In this document: in pieces, positions 57,350 through 64,000 of the stretch | Layout: every line of letters begins with the position of its first letter | Position numbering within the stretch: position 1 is the first letter of the stretch | Assembly (NCBI GenBank): GCA_947044405.1 | Contig: CAMRHE010000029.1 | Span: forward strand, 310,001-374,000 | DNA: 64,000 nucleotides | Reading direction: 5' to 3' | Source: Leptodactylus fallax | Taxonomy: Eukaryota; Chordata; Amphibia; Anura; Leptodactylidae | Made by a program: the position numbers and the translations under genes | The notes under the pieces: generated by a model | Told to the model about the DNA's origin: nothing | The model's input: the letters and a program-made list of their open reading frames with translations, nothing else | The model's database searches: none

Positions 57350-57396
57350 GCTCCTGATGAACCTGACACAGATAACACAGAGGAAACGCGTAGAGC
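57350..57396 (+). ncRNA. Hammerhead ribozyme-like motif in Penelope-like element
   Basis: Layout in order: stem I strand GCTC (57350-57353); core CTGATGA (57354-57360); 22-nt stem II region (57361-57382) in which only CTG/CAG pair well; GAAA (57383-57386); self-complementary CGCG as a minimal stem III (57387-57390); TA at the expected cleavage position (57391-57392); and GAGC (57393-57396), the exact complement of the stem I strand. Core invariants are all present. The tiny palindromic stem III is a known trait of Penelope-type hammerheads, thought to act as dimers. The weak base of stem II makes activity uncertain. Confidence 0.65.
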
Positions 57397-57700
57397 AAGC
57401 TTATTTTCTATTTTTGAGTTAGTTGACCACGAGCCATACTACTTGGGGGCATGAAGGACTGACAGGAGACTGGGGCAGTCTGAGTAGCCTGGAGATTAGT
57501 TGGCAGAATTTGAGTCACTAATGGAAATGGTAGCTGTATATCCCTGGAGTCAACATAGGGAATATCAGTAATGGCTGCAATATAGGTGTTTATTGAGCAT
57601 AAGGGTCAGAATATTGTGGTTTCCCTTATGGTTATAACATTTTAATGACAGGAAATGAAGTTACTGTGACCTGTACCTAGATTACTGGCATATGTACATA
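57397..57700. other. Penelope-like element, spacer before right inverted repeat
   Basis: No ORF or motif recognised. Confidence 0.4.
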
Positions 57701-58082
57701 CTACAGACTAGGGTTGTGGAGGTATATCATGGCTGTGCGGGAGTCTAGTCAGTGATGCTTTACAAATTGTGTGCTGGGACCAGGTGTTTGGGTTTTCTTA
57801 GCACTAAGAGCAACTGACAAAATACTGACCTGTTGCATGACGCAGTCGTGATACTATAACCTTAGTCTAAGGGTGGTGAAAGTATCTAATTACACCCTAG
57901 GTCCAGTGGAAAGTTGGAGAGTGTGAATACTGTCTAACATTTAAACCCCGAATAAACTTTGAATAGACAGGCACAGACCACATTGATCTGTCTTTTAGTA
58001 GATTAGTGGACATCCTTTGTGTATTTTTTATTTTAAGATATTAAAAGTTAAGTTTTATCGTTTGAAATCATTTATTTTCTGT
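57701..58082. repeat. Right terminal inverted repeat of Penelope-like element
   Basis: Complement of the left arm. Includes AATAAA in 'ccccgaataaactttgaata', which could serve as a polyadenylation signal in this orientation. Ends 'atcatttattttctgt'. Confidence 0.92.
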
Positions 58083-58160
58083 CAAATCTACAGCCCTGTA
58101 TTATTCTACTTAGATAACTGTAATCATATGTGAAGGAATGTGGAATATCTGAAGAAATGT

Positions 58161-59285
58161 GGAATGTATGCTAAAATTTTTACTTTTAATAAATAATGCT
58201 ATTAAAAACAAAGCTATCGACACACACAGAAGAAACAACAAATAAAAAATGCAGGGACCAACAGCTCACAAGATGGATGTATGTCTTGAGACAGCACCTT
58301 CTGCACAAACATGGATTTCCCCCTCCTAATATGTATGAGGGGTTCATCATTAGGATAAATTAAATAGGCAGAGGAAATTAAAGCCCTAGCCAGTTGTTTG
58401 TTTGTTAAAACTGAATTTCCCGGAGCCCTGATGGTGTGCATCCTGATGGTGTCTTGCCTGTTTCAATTTACCTTCCTGAGGAACACCTCATACATGTTAG
58501 GAGGGGGGTAACGCATTGAGATCAATATTTAAGTACTTAGTGTGGACAATTCTAATTTCAAGGATCACGGAACCACAGATTCTGTGGCTGATTCAATTTC
58601 AGGTATTGCGGAACCATGAATTCCGTGACTGATTCATCTGCAGAGTCCACAGAGCAGGACACCCCGTGGATTAGCTACTGGATTAACTACCGTGGATTTT
58701 CTATACTGAACTACTTAGTGTGGACAATTCTAATTTCAGGGATCAACTGTGAGAATTTCTAGTAGCCTCATAAAACTAGCCAGTTTCAGAATTAGATTAC
58801 TGGAAGCTGACTATCATCAGAGTAAGGCCGGTTGCAGACGACCGTGCTGTAACTGGCCTGCTGTGATTGAAAAGCATGGGCTGCACACGGGGGACATGGG
58901 GATGTCCCTGTGTCCAGGCCGTGCTTCCGCGGCTCCTTTCACTGTGTGTACGGTCCCATAGAAAAGAATGAGTCCATGTGCTCTCTGTGAAATACACGGA
59001 TAGCACACTGACCCACACCACGGTCGTCTGCAACGGGCCTTATACTGATACAGGCTTATACTGATATAGTCTAAACAGGGACTCATCAGGGACATTTATG
59101 TCATTAATTTCTGGTTGTTGGAGTCCACTTTTTTGCATGTATGTCCAGAAGGCTCGTCTCAAGACATACAATCTTGTGAGTTGTTGGTCCCTGTATTTTT
59201 TATTCATTGTTTCCTCTCTGTGTGTGTCGATAGCTTTGTTTTTAATAGCATTACTTATTAAAAGTTACGTTTTAGCATACATTCC
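58161..59285. mobile_element. Second inverted-repeat retroelement-like unit
   Basis: Arms 58161-58314 and 59130-59285 are complements ('ggaatgtatgctaaaa', 'gctatcgacacacacag', 'cagggaccaac' versus 'gttggtccctg', 'tgtgtgtcgatagc', 'tagcatacattcc'). The interior contains a 'cctgaggaa..taacgc' segment (58475-58515) that looks like a decayed hammerhead, a K-like fragment (58590-58690) and MITE D2. The arrangement parallels the neighbouring Penelope-like element without its ORF, so it may be an internally deleted relative. Confidence 0.6.
58824..59042. mobile_element. Foldback MITE, family D (copy D2)
   Basis: 'taaggccggttgcagacgac' at the left, 'cggtcgtctgcaacgggcct' plus TA at the right. A shorter relative of D1 at 14925-15246, nested inside the inverted-repeat unit. 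Confidence 0.65.
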
Positions 59286-59459
59286 TACAGTGAATTACAT
59301 GTTTGTACATTTGTGGAAGCATTACCGCATCGATTTCTAATCATTTGTGGTAAATAAATAGATAGACAGTGATCCATATATTAATTGGTTGCGGAACGGC
59401 TGTTGTAAATTGGAACCATTGTCATTGTTTCCATGTATAGGTATACAGTTTATATAGAG
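59286..59459. other. Spacer
   Basis: A+T-rich, nothing recognised. Confidence 0.35.
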
Positions 59460-59655
59460 AGAGTTGTAGCAGGGTCAACATGAACTTATGAACTTCTGCA
59501 AATGGTTAAACTGCTGCAGCATGATATCTTATCATAGAAGGCAACAAATTAAAGGCAGTGTAAAATGGTTTCATTTGTTTTTGCTATCTTTTATGATAAG
59601 ATCTTACACTGCAGCAGTTTAATTGCAGAAGTTCAGGTTAACTCTGCTACATCTG
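59460..59655. mobile_element. Palindromic MITE
   Basis: The left arm 'gtagcagggtcaacatgaac', 'ttctgcaa', 'gttaaactgctgcag' pairs with the right arm 'ctgcagcagtttaa', 'ttgcagaagttcagg', 'aactctgctac'. A fragment of the same family is at 2625-2685. Confidence 0.6.
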
Positions 59656-59680
59656 TTTATCTCTATATATTAATAAATAT

Positions 59681-59685
<5 letters not shown>

Positions 59686-59768
<83 letters not shown>
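59686..59768. repeat. Poly(A) followed by (AT)n(GT)n microsatellite
   Basis: About 27 A, then a long AT run, then a short GT run. Pure low-complexity sequence; the ORF through it is an artefact. Confidence 0.95.
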
Positions 59769-60295
59769 CGCAATCCGCTCTCAAGTATCACCGTATTGAA
59801 GTCCAAATTCATAAAGTTGGTGTATAAGCTATAGCACAGAGAATCACACAACACACACAGCTATTGTGTATATAGTGGGTTCTGCTTTAATGGAGGGAAA
59901 AATGTGGTCTTAAATACAGTGTGTAGATAAAATACAGGTTGAACTAGTACAACTAGCATAACATGATTGATGTATTTTTTTTTTCTACCTGCCATTATTT
60001 CATCATCTACATACGCCATTTAGTTTATACCAGTCAAATCAGAGACACCCAACTGTTGACAGTGATGTTTTGGGGTGCTTGCCCCTCATCAGTACACATT
60101 AGGGTTACTGAGTGAAATGGCTTGGACACAGCTCAGGAGGGGTAGTGTTTCTGCATATGAAATAGTTAAAAAAGTCTTGCAGCCTGAGAGAGTCAAGTGG
60201 GACTAAGATTATAATCTACTCCTCACACTGGGGGTACATGGGTAAACAGTGGTGGGTATTAATATTTATTTATAAGATCATTCGATCCATACAAG
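59769..60295. other. Intron 4 non-coding with degenerate hammerhead-like motif
   Basis: On the minus strand at 60092-60068: CTGATGA, a GGGG/CCCC stem with a six-base loop, then AAAA where GAAA is expected. It resembles a decayed hammerhead. No other element was recognised. Confidence 0.4.
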
Positions 60296-61161
60296 TGTAA
60301 CCCCCACAAGGGACATTTTGTGTGTTGTGGATGCTATGGAAGGAACACAATCAAGCATTCCTCTATATCTTCGAGATGAACAGTGCCACCTACAGGAATT
60401 CCTCTTTAACACACAGCACGGGCTGTATGACATCCTGGGGGTAGGAGGCGGGAAGGACACAGGAAGGGAAGCGGGGGAGGGAGTAGGGGAGACATCTTTA
60501 CCTGAGAGAACAGAAAGTGAGAGGCTTGTGGGTCTTCAGAGACTGCAGCTGCACCCACACAGAAGGAAACTGCCAGCACCTCCATGCTCCCTTCCTCTCC
60601 TTAATGTGAATGCTCCTGCATGGATTCCTGTGAGATAAAGATCCGAGGGAAGTGAGTACCTCAAGGAACTTTGTTGCTGTTGTTCCAGTGTTAGTGACTG
60701 AACTGTTGCTGTGTGGAGTTCTAAGTTTTATACCTTTTATGTGCACCAACGATTGGGCCCCGATTGAACTGTGACAATACAGGGTGGCCACCCCCTTCAG
60801 TATTGCAGATAGCTAGATAGAGAGTGAGTCACTTACAGATATTCTGTGATGGGTGTGTCCTGTCACTTGCAGCAAGATCACTAGGGGGAGTATCGGCAAT
60901 ATAATTGTTTATATTTCTGCATTACTATTAAATTTTAGTATTTTGTGTAACTTGGTTGCATACCTGTGTCATCCTCAAATTGGGGGGAGTGTGTACTAAG
61001 CTTGGGCAGGGGTTTCCCAAGTCAGCCCCTGGCAGAAGTACTACAACTGCCTGCATTCCCGGAGAGCTTCAAGCAAGATTTGGGTGGAGGCACTGTGCTA
61101 TAGAGAGGTGAGAACAAGCACGTACACCCCAGCAAGGCGGTTTAGCAAAAGGGGTGTTACA
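60296..61161. repeat. Solo LTR with 4-bp target duplication
   Basis: Starts TGTAACCCCC and ends GGGGTGTTACA (6-bp inverted ends), flanked by caag at 60292-60295 and 61162-61165. 866 bp with no internal retroelement genes, as expected after LTR-LTR recombination. The ORF at 60318-60638 lies wholly inside it and has no family features. A 4-bp duplication fits Gypsy or class I ERV families; orientation is not resolved. Confidence 0.75.
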
Positions 61162-61165
61162 CAAG

Positions 61166-61437
61166 GAATGAGGCTTACATATTGATATTTTCTCAGTTTT
61201 ATTTATTCTTTTCCATGGTGTGTTGAAAGAAGTCCTCAAAAATATAGCACTTGTTGTAGTCATGCCATTTCTTATAGTCACTTTAATGAAGCTGGCAAGT
61301 AATTTGGCATGGGTATGGATTCATTGCAACTATAGTCTGTACGCTGGGCCAGTATAACATCTTCATAATATAGCTGCTAGGGGATAGGGTCTCCAGATCT
61401 CTCTGGATGAGTTCTGGCACTAAATTTATGGCTTCTA
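61166..61437. other. Spacer
   Basis: No exon or element recognised. Confidence 0.35.
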
Positions 61438-62347
61438 AGGCAGGGTTCACACTACCGTTGGAGTCCGTTATGAAGGTGTCCGTTAAAAAAAAAAAAAAAA
61501 TGGACACCTATCATAACGGACACTAACTGATGTTAATGTGTCCGTTTTTTTAACTGATCCAATTAATGGTTCAGTTAAAAAAAACGGACACATTAGCATC
61601 ATTAGTGTCCGTTAGCATCAGGTAGTGTCTGTTTTTTAAAGAGGACCTTTCATGTCACATACCGCTAGAAAGCTGACGAGCTGTGAGGAACGCCCCCTCA
61701 GTACAAGTCTATGAACGAACGAGAAGTGTCAGGGAGGGCGTTCCTCACAGCGCAGCTAGACTGTCAGGAACGCCTTTCTGACAGTAAACCGTGTAACTTA
61801 CACCGCCGATATCTCCAGCCCCGGGGCACATACCGGGAAAGCCGGCAGTGCGCTGAATTCAGCGCGCTGTCGGCTTTCTAGCGGTATGTAAAACCGCATG
61901 TGCCTGAGGACACGAAAGGTCCTCTTTAACACTGTTAGGTTTTTTTGGGGGGGTTTGTTTCTCCTTTCTGAGCATGCACAGGGAAAATAAACGGACATAA
62001 AATAACAGATAGTAACTGATGGCTATCAGTTACTGTCCGTTATAAGTCCGTTACCCATAGACTTCAATGTACAAAAATAACAGACACTTGCTGTCCGTGA
62101 AGAATCAGTTTTTTTCAAACAGACAAAAAGTCCTGCATCTAGGATTTTTTGTCCGTGAAAAAAACGGACTTCTGACGGATTTGGTGTAAACGGACACTAA
62201 TGGACACAATATAAAAACCCATTGAAATGAATGGAAATTTTAACGGATTTCTGACGGTTCAGCTAGTGTCCGATGCTAAAATCTTGTAACGGACAATAGC
62301 AACGGACACTACTGACGGTCACCAACGGTAGTGTGAACGCCCCCTTA
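61438..62347. mobile_element. Family F foldback MITE (with nested family G)
   Basis: Inverted ends 'taaggcagggttcacactac' and 'ggtagtgtgaacgcccccttaca'. The interior consists of mirrored TGTCCGTTA-type blocks ('cggacactaactgatgttaa', 'gacacattagcatcattag'). A truncated copy lies at 27429-27735. Family G is inserted at 61634-61930. Confidence 0.65.
61634..61930. mobile_element. Family G foldback MITE, nested in F
   Basis: Ends 'ttaaagaggacctttcatg' and 'gaaaggtcctctttaa' form inverted repeats with TTAA at the border. Inner mirrored blocks include 'aggaacgccc..' motifs and 'accgctagaaagc/gctttctagcggt'. Inferred piggyBac-like TTAA element. Confidence 0.65.
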
Positions 62348-62693
62348 CAATAATAACATGGAACATTTTAAATAGAATGCATAAATATTTAAAAAGATAT
62401 TAACACAAAATCCAATTCAAACAATAGGGCATTATCTGATGATACACTCTTTTTATCTCATGTAACAGCCACAACCACAGGCATTTCTGCTCTGGCAGTG
62501 GTAAAGCCATAACAAGAACCACATGCTTTGACATACATATGTGCAGACATAAAATATCATCTCTTATTAATTCACCTTATTAAAGCATACACATAAGCTT
62601 AACAAGAGTCAAAGCAATAATAGGCTCATAATCTAGAATCTGGAGTGGTGGTCATCAAAATGCATAAGTATTTGAAGGGATTTTCCCACTTCT
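62348..62693. other. Spacer
   Basis: A+T-rich, nothing recognised. Confidence 0.35.
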
Positions 62694-63025
62694 GGCTAAG
62701 GCCCCACATAGCAGGCTGCAGCAAATAAGCGCTGCAGGGAAAAAACACGATGGAAATGCATTGCGGTTTTTTCCTCAGTGCTTTTCACAGAAAGTTCCCA
62801 GAGGTTTCCTCTGTGGACTTTCTGCTTCCATTATACCTATAGGGAAACCACCAGCGTTTCCATAAGTATAATTTACATGCTGGGATTTTCAAAACTGTTT
62901 TGCAAATTTCAGCGTTTCCGCTGCGCGTATTTTTCTTTAATGTGCGGATGGCATTCGCTAGAATGCCATCCACTTTGCAGTGACTGTAAAACGCCGCGTT
63001 TGAGCAATGTGGGGCTCCAGCCTAA
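62694..63025. mobile_element. Family A foldback MITE, reverse copy (A14)
   Basis: 'ggctaaggccccacatagca' to 'caatgtggggctccagcc' plus TAA. Contains 'tttcacagaaagttcccag', 'tatacctatagggaaacc' and 'gctagaatgccatccac'. Confidence 0.65.
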
Positions 63026-63858
63026 AAGTAGACTCTGAGAGTCTTTTTATAGATAATGGGGGAAACATTTTTACACCCTCTTGTGACAAGACCCACTGTC
63101 TATTTAGACCACACCTGTAATCATTTACATATTTGCAGCATTCCGATATTTTTTCCTGGAAATGAGTGTACACATTGTTTATGGCAAGCGAAACATAATG
63201 GTAGAATATATCAAATGAATAATAATGTAATAAGGTATTGCGTGCCGATAATTTATAATTATAAAGACTAGGAGAGTCACCCACCAGTATCCAGACGCAT
63301 TAAAACATAATTTTATTATAATATAAATATTAAAATACACAAGAGAGACTACAACATAAATAAAGAACTTATATGAAAGAGGGGAAGGTAGGTCAAATAT
63401 AGGACCTGTTTAATATCTCACTACTATTGTGTATGAGGTATATGGATATATAAGCCTATCCCAAATAACCCTTTCAATTCCACATGTTAAACTAGCAGCA
63501 ATTGGAAATTACGGTCATGTTTATAACTTGAAAAGGGGAGTTCTACCTAACATCAACCATTTAAAAGTATCAAACTCCTAATGCCACCTTGGTAACACAG
63601 CGGCCATTTCAAACCGTAACATCCCACTAAAACACTATTTGGGCTATTTAAGGTAACCTTTTAGGACTAACAAACTCTACCTAGCAACCATACCAACACT
63701 TAGCATATCGGCTGGTTTAAGCTATAGTGTCCCATTAAACACCTTATATAACAGCAGCTACCTTTCACCAAGAAATCCCACTCACACGCCTAATAGAGTG
63801 TTATAAATAAGATCTCAGGACTAAAAAGCGCTCTGCCCACTATCCACAGTGTTAGTGT
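63026..63858. other. Non-coding tail of window
   Basis: No exon found. The stretch from about 63290 ('aaaacataattttattataat') looks like the body of an interspersed element leading into the terminal palindrome, but I cannot name it. Confidence 0.4.
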
Positions 63859-64000
63859 CCAATGCTTTATGCTACCTTAATATCACAGCAACTGATTTTT
63901 AGCCATGATATACATGTGTTGGTAGTATATCAACTACCAACACCTGTATATCATGGCTAAAAATCAGTTGCTGTGATATTAAGGTAGCATAAAGCATTGG
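63859..64000. repeat. Near-perfect palindrome at window end
   Basis: Two 68-bp arms (63859-63926 and 63933-64000) with a single mismatch and a 6-base loop (atatca). The right arm stops at the last base of the window, so the inverted repeat may continue past it. Confidence 0.93.

Larger units (their letters stand above)
54188..58082 (+). mobile_element. Penelope-like retrotransposon with terminal inverted repeats
   Basis: Contains a broken RT/GIY-YIG reading frame (54579-56407), a long downstream non-coding part (56408-57700) with a hammerhead-like motif, and ~380-bp inverted repeats at both ends (54188-54570 and 57701-58082). Penelope-like elements are known for RT plus GIY-YIG endonuclease, for direct or inverted pseudo-LTR structures, and for hammerhead motifs in their non-coding parts. 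The ORF 5' end is truncated by the left inverted repeat. Confidence 0.9.

Noticed and set aside
60318..60638. 106-codon ORF MCVVDAMEGTQSSIPLYL..
   Set aside because: Lies entirely inside the solo LTR defined by TG..CA ends and a target duplication; no protein-family features.
5345..63271. Many 60-110-codon ORFs on both strands of the MITE copies (for example 8564-8890, 15118-15348, 50265-50729)
   Set aside because: The palindromic elements produce mirror-image open frames on both strands; none resembles a protein family and none is conserved in frame between copies.
51594..64000. Search for the next B4GALNT1 exon (a VYQVNL..ASLGT-like strand)
   Set aside because: No reading frame with the expected motif next to an AG acceptor was found in 12.4 kb. 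The sequence there is accounted for largely by mobile elements, so the exon probably lies beyond the window.

Overview
The window looks like vertebrate, most likely anuran (neobatrachian frog), nuclear DNA. It holds one recognisable host gene and a very dense, heavily nested load of transposable elements. The frog call is an inference: it rests on the mix of Tc1/mariner, hAT, Harbinger-like and piggyBac-like elements, a CR1/L2/Rex1-group LINE, a Penelope-like element and class I ERV remnants, together with a vertebrate glycosyltransferase gene broken up by long repeat-filled introns. There are no bacterial-style genes, tRNAs, rRNAs or CRISPR arrays.

Host gene. Four plus-strand exons (38126-38329, 39717-39890, 48667-48773, 51553-51593) splice with fully consistent phases into the first 175 codons of a type II Golgi glycosyltransferase that reads as B4GALNT1 (GM2/GD2 ganglioside synthase). 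The catalytic exons are not in the window; the 12.4 kb after exon 4 appears to be intron.

Layout. 1-9 kb: foldback MITEs, a Tc1 copy (2.9-4.5 kb) and a hAT MITE carrying a minisatellite (6.1-7.3 kb). 9.3-13.5 kb: an unclassified repeat with a nested hAT MITE, then a 5'-truncated LINE. 14.5-18.1 kb: MITEs and a second Tc1 copy. 19.5-23.2 kb: a piggyBac remnant and a hAT MITE with a 30-bp minisatellite. 25.6-30.5 kb: two Tc1 copies of one family. 30.5-36.7 kb: a very large 20-bp minisatellite interrupted by an ERV fragment. 38-51.6 kb: the B4GALNT1 exons and introns. 52.1-53.9 kb: one hAT MITE nested inside another. 54.2-58.1 kb: a Penelope-like retrotransposon with RT, a GIY-YIG endonuclease, long terminal inverted repeats and a hammerhead-ribozyme-like motif. 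58.2-59.3 kb: a second inverted-repeat unit. 60.3-61.2 kb: a solo LTR. The window ends in a near-perfect palindrome.

Functionally, every mobile-element protein I can read is broken by stops, frameshifts, deletions or loss of a catalytic Asp, so most copies look fossil. The points most worth following are: one ~30-bp monomer amplified inside several hAT-type elements with different terminal repeats; the hammerhead-like motif in the Penelope element, with degenerate relatives nearby; and a 20-bp minisatellite almost stop-free in all six frames that begins exactly at a Tc1 end.
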